From: an uncultured Duncaniella sp.
Lineage (GTDB): Bacteria > Bacteroidota > Bacteroidia > Bacteroidales > Muribaculaceae
Assembly (NCBI RefSeq): GCF_910578445.1
Contig: NZ_CAJTQC010000018.1
Location: 1-61,229, forward strand
Reading direction: 5' to 3'
Length of the DNA stretch: 61,229 bases
The notes beneath the pieces were generated by a model. The model did not search any database. It saw only the letters and a list, made by a program, of their open reading frames with translations, and had not been told where the DNA came from. The position numbers and the translations under genes are program-made. Positions 17,164 through 24,866 of this stretch are shown here, piece by piece. Positions within the stretch are counted from its first letter, which is position 1. Every line of letters begins with the position of its first letter.

Positions 17164-18261
17164 TCAGTGCTTCAGCTCAACCTTATGTGTTGGAGGAAGT
17201 TCGCGGTTACGCTCTGCAACCGCGTCGATTACTTCGTGGGCTAAGTGGGAGAATGCGTGTGCGGTCAATCCTTCGGTCAGAGCTATCGGTTTGCCTGAAT
17301 CTCCACAGTCGGCTATAGACCCTACGAGTGGAATCTGGGCAAGAAGTCGCACACCGAGTTTTTCTGCGAGTCTGACACCACCTTCTTTGCCGAAAATATA
17401 GTAGCGTTCGTCGGGATGTTCGGCAGGAGTGAAATAGGCCATGTTCTCGACTACTCCGAGGACAGGAACATTCACTTTCTCTTCACGGAACATCGCTATG
17501 CCTTTGCGGGCATCGGCAAGGGCTACTTCCTGAGGTGTGGTCACGACTACCACTCCGGTGATGGGAAGTGTCTGTACGAGTGTGAGATGGATGTCGCTTG
17601 TGCCCGGAGGCATGTCGATGACAAAGTAGTCAAGCTCGCCCCAGTCGGCATCGACTATGAGTTGCTTCAGTGCGTTGGAGGCCATTGAGCCGCGCCAAAG
17701 GACGGCCTTTTCCTTGTCGACCACAAAGCCGATTGACAGGAGTTTCACGCCATAGCGTTCGATGGGTAATATGAGCTGGCGTCCGTCAACCTCGTGGATA
17801 TATAGCTGCTCGTCTTCGATACCGAACATTTTGGGCATCGATGGTCCGAAAATGTCGGCGTCGAGAAGGCCCACTCTGTAGCCTTCGGCTGCGAGTGACA
17901 CTGCGAGGTTGGAGGCGACGGTCGATTTGCCCACTCCGCCTTTGCCGGAAGAGACACCTATGATGTTCTTTACTCCGGGAAGTACAGGCGTATTTTGGGG
18001 GGCGGGTTGCTGTCGGGTAGCGACATTCACCGTGACTTTGACTTCGGGAGAAATATATGTGTGTATGGCGGTTTCGGCTGCACGCACCATTGACTTGATA
18101 AACGGATCGGTCGGTTTGTCGAATATGAGTGAGAAGCTCACACTGTCGCCGTCAATGCGTATATCGTCCTCGACCATCTCGGCTTCGACAAGATTTTTGC
18201 CGTTGCCCGGATAGCGGACTGTCTGAAGAGCATCTGTAATAAGCGCTGGATAAAGTTGCAT
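17164..18261 (-). CDS. Mrp/NBP35 family ATP-binding protein (Fe-S carrier)
   Basis: A 365-residue P-loop ATPase of the Mrp/ApbC family, which carries Fe-S clusters to apoproteins. The N-terminal MIP18/DUF59-like domain (1-80) is followed by the deviant Walker A SGKGGVGKST (about 105-114), the DADIFGPSMPKMFG switch and VIDMPPGTSD. The segment after NMAYF that holds a CxxC in enterobacterial ApbC reads TPAEHPDERYYIFG, without cysteines. As far as I recall this is usual for Bacteroidota members, but cluster binding cannot be assumed. It lies 64 bases after trmB and in the same strand set as sufE. Confidence 0.93.
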   Translation of the reverse strand: MQLYPALITDALQTVRYPGNGKNLVEAEMVEDDIRIDGDSVSFSLIFDKPTDPFIKSMVRAAETAIHTYISPEVKVTVNVATRQQPAPQNTPVLPGVKNIIGVSSGKGGVGKSTVASNLAVSLAAEGYRVGLLDADIFGPSMPKMFGIEDEQLYIHEVDGRQLILPIERYGVKLLSIGFVVDKEKAVLWRGSMASNALKQLIVDADWGELDYFVIDMPPGTSDIHLTLVQTLPITGVVVVTTPQEVALADARKGIAMFREEKVNVPVLGVVENMAYFTPAEHPDERYYIFGKEGGVRLAEKLGVRLLAQIPLVGSIADCGDSGKPIALTEGLTAHAFSHLAHEVIDAVAERNRELPPTHKVELKH

Positions 18262-18325
18262 GAATGGTGTGGTATTATAGGGAAAGAATGGGTTGATGGA
18301 TTAACAAATTTTCACGCCGGAAGGT

Positions 18326-19114
18326 TCAATCCTCCTGAATATTTGTTTCCGAAAACGGATCGGCTGATGACTGGAGGATTCCACGTCCGAAGGAGCGGTA
18401 GGTGTCGGGTTCGATGTCGACCTCAGGTTCGTCAAGCGCTATGCTTGCGTCAGGAAGTCGCCACGCGATGTATTTGCTCGGGATTCCACGACCCAGCCAC
18501 TGCTGTTCGTAGTAAGTCCGTATGGGCGGTACTATAGCGTTGGCCTCCGAATTGTAGAGGTCGGCTGTGGCGTGGAGCGGACGGATTGAATTATGGTCAA
18601 GCATCGCGGTTGTATATGCGAAGAGGAAGGGGCTGTCGGTCTTGAGGTGTATCACTCCACCCGGAGCAAGGACCTGACGGTAGATGTCGAGGAAATGTGT
18701 GCCGGTGAGCCGTTTGTTGACTTTCTTCATCTGTGGGTCAGGGAAGGTAATCCATATTTCGGCGACCTCGCCCGGGGCGAAAAACCGTGGGAGCAGATGG
18801 ATTGATGTGCGCAGGAAGGCGACGTTGGTTAGTCCGAGTTGGTCGACCTCCTTCGCGCCGGTCCACATACGTGCCCCTTTGATGTCGATGCCGATGAAGT
18901 TGCGGTCGGGATAGAGTTTGCCCATGCCGACTGCATATTCGCCTTTTCCGCATCCGAGTTCGAGGACTATAGGATTTGAATTGCCAAACACATCCTTACC
19001 CCAGTTGCCACGTAGCGGACAGTCGCCCTCATTGTCAAGAACCGACTGGGGATATTGATAGACGCAGCCGAGTGTCTCCATCTCGGCAAATTTTTTCAGT
19101 TTGTTTTTTCCCAT
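18326..19114 (-). CDS. trmB: tRNA (guanine-N7)-methyltransferase
   Basis: A 262-residue TrmB enzyme that methylates guanine 46 in tRNA. It shows VLELGCGKGEYAVGMG (the SAM-binding motif, about 50-65), FIGIDIKGARMW, and the family block EIWITFPDPQMKKVNKRLT. The C-terminal extension beyond residue 230 is acidic and variable. It lies 13 bases downstream of sufE on the minus strand, so the two are probably cotranscribed. Confidence 0.95.
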   Translation of the reverse strand: MGKNKLKKFAEMETLGCVYQYPQSVLDNEGDCPLRGNWGKDVFGNSNPIVLELGCGKGEYAVGMGKLYPDRNFIGIDIKGARMWTGAKEVDQLGLTNVAFLRTSIHLLPRFFAPGEVAEIWITFPDPQMKKVNKRLTGTHFLDIYRQVLAPGGVIHLKTDSPFLFAYTTAMLDHNSIRPLHATADLYNSEANAIVPPIRTYYEQQWLGRGIPSKYIAWRLPDASIALDEPEVDIEPDTYRSFGRGILQSSADPFSETNIQED

Positions 19115-19127
19115 CTGTCGTTTATGT

Positions 19128-19559
19128 CTACTTCATGTTTTGTTTTGCCTGAAAAGCAAGAGCATAGAGACGCATCTGCTTTACCATGGCGAGCAGACCG
19201 TTGGAGCGGGTGGGCGACAGGTGTTCCGAAAGGCCGATGTCATCAATGAAATGGAGATTGGAATTCAGGATGTCGTCAGGAGTCTGGTTGTCAAGTACCT
19301 GAATCAGAAGCGAAATTATACCTTTGACGATTATCGCGTCGGAATCAGCCGTATAGTGGACCTTGCCTTCGGGTGTGAGCTCGGCGTTGAGCCATACACG
19401 GCTCTGACAGCCTTCGATGAGATGGTCGGGGGTTTTGTATTTCTCGTCTATCTCCGGAAGATTGTTGCCGAGGTCGATAATCATGGCGTAGCGGTCCATC
19501 CAGTCATCGACTTCTGAAAATTCGTCGACAATGTCGTTCTGTATCTGGTCAATAGTCAT
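19128..19559 (-). CDS. sufE: SufE-like sulfur acceptor protein
   Basis: A 143-residue SufE family protein, which accepts sulfane sulfur from a cysteine desulfurase for Fe-S cluster assembly. The acceptor Cys51 lies in the diagnostic EGCQSRVW loop. The surrounding segments and length fit the family well. It heads the minus-strand group with trmB and the Fe-S carrier mrp, and has its own candidate promoter. Confidence 0.92.
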   Translation of the reverse strand: MTIDQIQNDIVDEFSEVDDWMDRYAMIIDLGNNLPEIDEKYKTPDHLIEGCQSRVWLNAELTPEGKVHYTADSDAIIVKGIISLLIQVLDNQTPDDILNSNLHFIDDIGLSEHLSPTRSNGLLAMVKQMRLYALAFQAKQNMK

Positions 19560-19593
19560 GTTGTCAGTGAAATTTTATAAACATATTATTTCG

Positions 19594-19601
19594 CAAAAGT
19601 A
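19594..19601 (-). promoter_or_regulatory. candidate -7 element (TACTTTTG) for sufE-trmB-mrp
   Basis: The minus strand reads TACTTTTG 34 bases ahead of the sufE ATG, a good match to TAnnTTTG with a normal leader. Confidence 0.5.
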
Positions 19602-19718
19602 CAAAATTCCCTTGTCATTCCATAACAACGGAATAATATATAGACTGTCAAATCCGATGATAATTTTTTACTTTAGAATAAAATTCATATCTTCACGGTC
19701 TCGAAAATGGTAACTGAT

Positions 19719-20291
19719 ATGAAAAAGATTGCGATATTTGCATCAGGCAATGGCTCGAATGCCGAGAATATAATAAGATATTTTCAGGAAAAAGAATCTT
19801 CGGGTGAAGTGGCTCTTGTGGTCTGCAATAAGGTTGGGGCAAAGGTTTTGGAACGGGCCGGGCGTCTCGGTGTGGAATCGGTCGTGATGTCAAGGGATGA
19901 GATAAATGACCGGCAACGTATGCTTGGAGTCCTTGACTCACATGGAATTGATATCATTGTTCTTGCCGGTTTTCTACTGATGATTCCGGAGTTTCTGATT
20001 GAGCGTTATCGCGACAGGATTGTCAATATTCATCCGTCACTTCTTCCGAAGTTCGGTGGAAAAGGCATGTATGGACATTATGTCCATGAGGCTGTTGTGG
20101 CTTCAGGTGAGAATGAGACTGGTATTACCATCCATTATGTCAGCGAAATATGTGATGAGGGTCGCATAATTTTTCAGGCCCGTACACCGGTTTTGCCGTC
20201 GGATACGGCAGATGATGTCGAGAAGAAGGTGCATGACCTCGAACGCGAGCACTTTGCCCGTGTGATAGACGAGACTTTTTGTGGGCTTTAG
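19719..20291 (+). CDS. purN: phosphoribosylglycinamide formyltransferase
   Basis: A GAR transformylase of about 190 residues, using 10-formyl-tetrahydrofolate in de novo purine synthesis. The N terminus MKKIAIFASGNGSN is the canonical PurN start, so I chose the ATG at 19719; an in-frame ATG at 19707 is possible. Catalytic features are NIHPSLLPKFGG with the active-site His and the Asp in SEICDEGRIIFQ. It is a single gene, divergent from sufE. Confidence 0.95.
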   Translation: MKKIAIFASGNGSNAENIIRYFQEKESSGEVALVVCNKVGAKVLERAGRLGVESVVMSRDEINDRQRMLGVLDSHGIDIIVLAGFLLMIPEFLIERYRDRIVNIHPSLLPKFGGKGMYGHYVHEAVVASGENETGITIHYVSEICDEGRIIFQARTPVLPSDTADDVEKKVHDLEREHFARVIDETFCGL

Positions 20292-20404
20292 AATTGCCCG
20301 AATTGTTTACGATTGTCATGCCGGTCTGTATAATCGTATTATATTATATGTGTTGTTTACGGAATGGTGATAGGTGTTTTAAACGTCGTTTCATGTTTTT
20401 TGAT

Positions 20405-20412
20405 TAATTTTG
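20405..20412 (+). promoter_or_regulatory. candidate -7 element (TAATTTTG) for the YczE-like gene
   Basis: TAATTTTG lies 24 bases ahead of the ATG at 20436, matching TAnnTTTG with a usual leader length. Confidence 0.5.
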
Positions 20413-20435
20413 CAGTGTGAAATGACAGAATTATT

Positions 20436-21203
20436 ATGATTACATTAGTTCACCCGGAAACGACAATCACCAAAGACAAGATAATCTCCTTCTTCTGGCA
20501 GCATCTTCTATTACTGCTATCATTGTTTATAATGACTTTCGGTGTGTCTCTCAGTGTGAGATCCAACCTTGGAAGCAGTGTTATATCCACTATTCCGTTT
20601 GTGATGTCGCTTGTCGGAGACACGGGTAAAGCACCGGGACTTACTATCGGAGAATATACGTATGTGATGAATTTTCTCCTTGTAGGCATGCAGATACTGA
20701 TACTTCGGCGTCGCTTTCATCTCGTGCAGCTTTTTCAGCTTGTCATCGGTTTTGTATTCGGATTTTTATTGGATATAAACATGTGGCTGACATCTGTTTT
20801 TACTGGTGACGGTCTGATATGGCAGACTGTCATGCAGTTGATGGGATGTCTTGTGTTGGCTGTAGGGATATCTTTGGAAATACGGTGTGGCTCAGTGACC
20901 ATGCCGGGCGAGGGTATAACGGTTGCTGTGACAAAGGCGAGCGGTATTCCGTTTGCAAAGGCCAAAATCTTGGTTGATATAAGTCTTGTTGTGATAGCTG
21001 TGGCGTTGGGCTATGTCTATTTCGGACAATGGCAATGGCATGTGGTCGGGATAGGGACATTGATTGCCATGATTTTTGTCGGCGCTACAGTCAGATTTCT
21101 TGACCCGCATATGGAATGGTTTGACCGTCTTATGCACTGCCGTCCCGGCTTCAGGCGTTATGTATATGGCCTTGCGAAATATATCTACAGACGGTTTAAC
21201 TAA
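20436..21203 (+). CDS. YczE/YitT-like (DUF6198) integral membrane protein
   Basis: A 255-residue inner-membrane protein with about five to six hydrophobic segments. The first contains the family hallmark FGVSLSVRSNLGSSVISTIPF (about 39-59), and a second repeat reads AVGISLEIRCGSVTMPGEGITVAV (about 142-165), the paired re-entrant-like segments of YczE and YitT relatives. Role and substrate are unknown. It is a single gene with its own promoter and terminator. Confidence 0.85.
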   Translation: MITLVHPETTITKDKIISFFWQHLLLLLSLFIMTFGVSLSVRSNLGSSVISTIPFVMSLVGDTGKAPGLTIGEYTYVMNFLLVGMQILILRRRFHLVQLFQLVIGFVFGFLLDINMWLTSVFTGDGLIWQTVMQLMGCLVLAVGISLEIRCGSVTMPGEGITVAVTKASGIPFAKAKILVDISLVVIAVALGYVYFGQWQWHVVGIGTLIAMIFVGATVRFLDPHMEWFDRLMHCRPGFRRYVYGLAKYIYRRFN

Positions 21204-21233
21204 ATCAATCCCTGATAATTCTCCATAAGAATA

Positions 21234-21273
21234 ATTCCCACGGCTTAACCAATGAAGGCAAAGCCGTGGGAAT
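21234..21273. terminator. terminator after the YczE-like gene
   Basis: A perfect 13-bp stem (21234-21246 with 21261-21273, core CCCACGGCTT) lies 30 bases after the stop. It is also downstream of the convergent GH106 gene. Just beyond, GTCTGTAG recurs three times (21342, 21355, 21374). Confidence 0.7.
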
Positions 21274-21390
21274 CGTGTGTCATACATTATTATGGTTTTC
21301 GAGGATATAATGGAAAAAAGTGTTTTATGTCAGGTTTTTGGGTCTGTAGAAAAGGTCTGTAGACTTCTGTTAAGTCTGTAGGATACAGGG

Positions 21391-24300
21391 TTAGTTATAA
21401 GTCATTATCCGTACCGGCCCTAATAAACCTGATGATTGAAGAGGCTCATCAGAGCGGACCATATCGAAGTTTGTCCAAGTCGCTCTTGATGAGGGTGGAA
21501 GTGCTGCATCACCAATCAGTCTGTTGCGCCAAGTGTTGACAACTTCGATTTCAATCGTGTTGTTTCCTTTGGTCAGAAATTCTGTTATATTGACACGATA
21601 AGGATGTGTCCACATTCCTCCGGCGTATTTTCCGTTTATTTTTGCTTTTGCCATGACCATGACTTTACCAAGGTCCAAGTAGGTTTGTCCGTCGGGGATT
21701 TGCGGGAGATTAAACTCGGTGGTGTAGACTGCTTTTCCGGAATAGTTGGCAATAGCCTTATCCGGGTGGGTGCTCCAGTCGATCATAGAGTCTGTCACGA
21801 CGGGTTGTGCCGGTCCTTGACGCTTAGCATCAAAATTTATAGTCCATGTTGAATTTGTCAGATCTGCTATGATATCCGGTTGGGGATAATTAGTCGTGTA
21901 TGTCGCGGGTGCGACTGCATCGTCCCGGAATACGATAAATGCACTTTCAAGCGGTTCAAGTTCCAACGGGATGGTGATACCTTTTCCGGAATTCACAGAG
22001 TTGAACTGCGGAAGCGTACGGATTGTGCCATTGGTCGCATCCCATAATTGGGGAACAAACCTGTCATCTACGCGAAATGTAGGATTCAAGGATATTTTGT
22101 CTTCGGTCGGGTTTGCGACGAAATATATTTCGGCATCATCAAGGGTGCGATGTATGAAAAGAGGAGTCGGTTCTCCGTTCTCTACTGTGAAATCCGGTTG
22201 GATATCCAAATCGGAGAAAACTTCCGACAGCACAGTTGTCTCATCCCAGACTTTTCCCTTCATGTATTGGTTGACTTTCTTGCCGGGTATCCACATGCGT
22301 TTTGCAATGTCGGCCACTGTCTTGTCAGCATCAGGATAGTTTGCAAGACTTGGTGAGCGGACCGGAGACGGGCCGACTACTGTCAAGCCGTCCTTTACGA
22401 AACGTTCGATACATTCAAGCATTTCAGGGCGCATCGTATCCTGCGAAGGCAGCACCAGAACCCTATATTCCATCCCGCTGTCAAGAATCAGTCGACCGTC
22501 CTTGACCTTGGCATGATTCTTAAGGATGTCTGCGTTGATATAGTCAAACGAGTAACCGTCAGGAAGCGGCGGATTGCATTGTCCTGTCATTTTAGGTGCG
22601 TCTTCACCGATGAAGTAGGCAACATCGGCCACGTAGCGACCTTGCTGGAGGAGATAGTTGCAGCGACGAAGATAGTCGGTGAAGACATCGAGTTGTTCAA
22701 ACCACGTATTTTTGCGGTTGAATTCATTTCCGAACCATGCTGCTATACCGGGCTCTTCAGGTGTTTCCATCTGATGGATGAAAAGATGGAGCAGAGAGGC
22801 ATTGATTCCTTCGGTAAAGAATCGGTCGACGCGCTGTTTCATGACATTCGGGTAACGGCCGAATGGATTTCCGGCTGCCGTACACGACTCTGACCATATT
22901 TTATTTTTACCATATATATGTCCGCATGATGATGCCGCGCGGTTCTCGATGTCGCCTAATGTGCCTTCGCTCCAGTATTCACCGGCTATTTCATCGCTTT
23001 GGCCGCCATAAAGCAGAAACTCGCTTGGGAATCCCCAATGTCCGTAATTCTCCAGCCATGTGGTAAGTCCGTGTTTGTTTGAAATTTCTTTCAGTCCACC
23101 GACATATTCTGATGCGATGAGGTCGGCTACGAGTCTGCGCAAGTCCCACAGGAAACGGTCTGACAATTCGTTGTCACCGACCGGGATGCCTTTGAGCACC
23201 GGAAGATACGGCACAGGTGAGTAGCCATATTGTTCCGTAAATTTTTCAATCAGCCCGTCGGTCCAGTTCTGTCCTCCTGTTTCATAACTGTCTTCGACAA
23301 CTATACGGAATGTCTTGCGGTCTTCGGGTGGAATTCGGCGTAAGATTTCTCCGATATATGCGTCGAAATGGCTTTGGAGGTGTTTTTTGCTCATTTTATC
23401 GACTTCAAGGCCTGTGGCAGCCGGGGTTGCAGGGGAATTCGTAACACCTGTGGTCGCCATTGCGATACGTGAAATCACCCAACGTCCCTCAGGAACGTCC
23501 CATTTCAGTTTGCCATTGTCCATAAATGAAGTCAGAACGACAACTTTTTCCGGGTCTATAGTCCAATTTGATGTTGTATAGACGGGTTGTTCAGGCCACA
23601 TGTAGTAGTCCCACATAGGCAATGGTTCCTGACACATTTTTGCGAGCTGTTTTTCAGCCGTCCGTTCGATTTTGGGACTTTCTGAGAGCGTTACAGCCAT
23701 TTCGATGGCTTCGTTGTTTCCCACTTCGAGTACCACTTCGTCTGTTTGGGTTTCAGGTATGGATATGACGATTGGGGCGTAAGGATTGAATCCCACTATG
23801 TTCTGGTCATTGAACCGGTCGATATCAAAACGTCTCAACTCTTCCAGATTTCCGTTTATTCTGGCTTTAAGCACAGCTTCTGTGCGTATAGGCTTGTCGA
23901 CTTCAACGACCAGACTGCGTAATGTCTCAGGTTTGTCGAGTTTCATTGAGGCCACCAGTGGCTTGCCTTCGGTTTTTCGTAGAGTCCATGTTCTGGAGAA
24001 AGCTTCGGAATCAAATACCGGATAAGCTATAACAGCCTCGTCCTGACAGGCATTCTCGATGGCCGGTAGCGTTATGTTCATCATTCCGGGGCCTTCGACT
24101 ATTGTGTCGGCTGATACAATGTGCCTCATTGATTGTTCAGGTGTGATCCACGGGCCTCCTGACTGACTCCAGCCCGGACAGTTGAATATGCCAATTTCAA
24201 TGTCAAGTTCACCGGCAGTCTTCAATGCTTGATGAAGAGTCTTCCACCAGAGTTCACTGTTGTAAGTCGCTTCGCCGTTTGGAAGGCCGTCAATCCCGAT

Positions 24301-24549
24301 CATGCCTATTTGCGCACGTGTTATCCCTGCCTTCTTCATGGCCTGCAGGTCTTTGATGACCCCTTCTGGCGATAGGTTGTCATTGAGCCAGTACCAGTAA
24401 GCTGCAATACGGATAGAATCGGGTGGGGTCATGAAGCCCTTTTCAATCGTGGCGATTGATGCAGACGAAGGCTTTTGGGTACAAGCAGTCTGTATGATGC
24501 AACTGGTCGCTGACAGCGCAATTGAGAGAATCAGATTGTTTAACCGCAT
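21391..24549 (-). CDS. GH106 family alpha-L-rhamnosidase, lipoprotein
   Basis: A 1052-residue glycoside hydrolase of family GH106, whose known members release alpha-L-rhamnose from plant and bacterial glycans by an inverting mechanism. The signal peptide ends in QTAC (Cys 23), so the enzyme is lipid-anchored. The family blocks are clear: IAAYWYWLNDNLSPEGVIKD, DIEIGIFNCPGWSQSGGPWI, the central barrel region with VEDSYETGGQNW, and a C-terminal galactose-binding-like beta-sandwich (about 900-1040) with TTEFNLP and WRNRLIGDAALPPSS. Length is typical. It is divergent from the beta-helix operon; with rhaB and GH78 nearby it marks L-rhamnose as a target. Confidence 0.9.
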   Translation of the reverse strand: MRLNNLILSIALSATSCIIQTACTQKPSSASIATIEKGFMTPPDSIRIAAYWYWLNDNLSPEGVIKDLQAMKKAGITRAQIGMIGIDGLPNGEATYNSELWWKTLHQALKTAGELDIEIGIFNCPGWSQSGGPWITPEQSMRHIVSADTIVEGPGMMNITLPAIENACQDEAVIAYPVFDSEAFSRTWTLRKTEGKPLVASMKLDKPETLRSLVVEVDKPIRTEAVLKARINGNLEELRRFDIDRFNDQNIVGFNPYAPIVISIPETQTDEVVLEVGNNEAIEMAVTLSESPKIERTAEKQLAKMCQEPLPMWDYYMWPEQPVYTTSNWTIDPEKVVVLTSFMDNGKLKWDVPEGRWVISRIAMATTGVTNSPATPAATGLEVDKMSKKHLQSHFDAYIGEILRRIPPEDRKTFRIVVEDSYETGGQNWTDGLIEKFTEQYGYSPVPYLPVLKGIPVGDNELSDRFLWDLRRLVADLIASEYVGGLKEISNKHGLTTWLENYGHWGFPSEFLLYGGQSDEIAGEYWSEGTLGDIENRAASSCGHIYGKNKIWSESCTAAGNPFGRYPNVMKQRVDRFFTEGINASLLHLFIHQMETPEEPGIAAWFGNEFNRKNTWFEQLDVFTDYLRRCNYLLQQGRYVADVAYFIGEDAPKMTGQCNPPLPDGYSFDYINADILKNHAKVKDGRLILDSGMEYRVLVLPSQDTMRPEMLECIERFVKDGLTVVGPSPVRSPSLANYPDADKTVADIAKRMWIPGKKVNQYMKGKVWDETTVLSEVFSDLDIQPDFTVENGEPTPLFIHRTLDDAEIYFVANPTEDKISLNPTFRVDDRFVPQLWDATNGTIRTLPQFNSVNSGKGITIPLELEPLESAFIVFRDDAVAPATYTTNYPQPDIIADLTNSTWTINFDAKRQGPAQPVVTDSMIDWSTHPDKAIANYSGKAVYTTEFNLPQIPDGQTYLDLGKVMVMAKAKINGKYAGGMWTHPYRVNITEFLTKGNNTIEIEVVNTWRNRLIGDAALPPSSRATWTNFDMVRSDEPLQSSGLLGPVRIMTYN

Positions 24550-24866
24550 GGTGATTTGAAAATGTGATGAGGTTTGATTGACTTATTTTATTTAAAAGTA
24601 TGTCTGATTATTGTAAAGTGTGACATGCTTAAAAGTTGTGAGCTTTTTTAAACAGCCTCTAAGTATGGCAAAGATAGTTAATATGTGGTTCGTCGGCGTT
24701 TGCTCTCTGTGCCAATTTTTGTCGGATATGTGCAATACGGGTTCAGGTGTGGCTGGTAGACAACACGAGCCAATATTTTTGACACAATCGGAGAAGTCTT
24801 TTGGTGGTGGATTTCTTTATATTTGCATATGGTTATTTATCATCAGCCTGACATGAAACAAACGCT
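24550..24866. other. divergent regulatory region, GH106 and beta-helix operon
   Basis: This 317-bp region is free of genes. It holds a candidate -7 element for the plus-strand operon (24818-24825) and, at about 24777, TTTTGACACAA, which resembles the TTTGACAAA repeats found in the regulator/GH78 intergenic region. Nothing else was recognised. Confidence 0.45.
24818..24825 (+). promoter_or_regulatory. candidate -7 element (TATATTTG) for the beta-helix operon
   Basis: TATATTTG matches TAnnTTTG and lies 41 bases ahead of the first start codon of the four-gene operon. No -33 element at standard spacing, as might be expected of an activator-dependent promoter. Confidence 0.45.

Noticed and set aside
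21342..21381. Three copies of GTCTGTAG, as a possible CRISPR or attachment site
   Set aside because: The copies are only 8 bases, unevenly spaced and lack spacers of equal length. They are probably chance or a decayed repeat.
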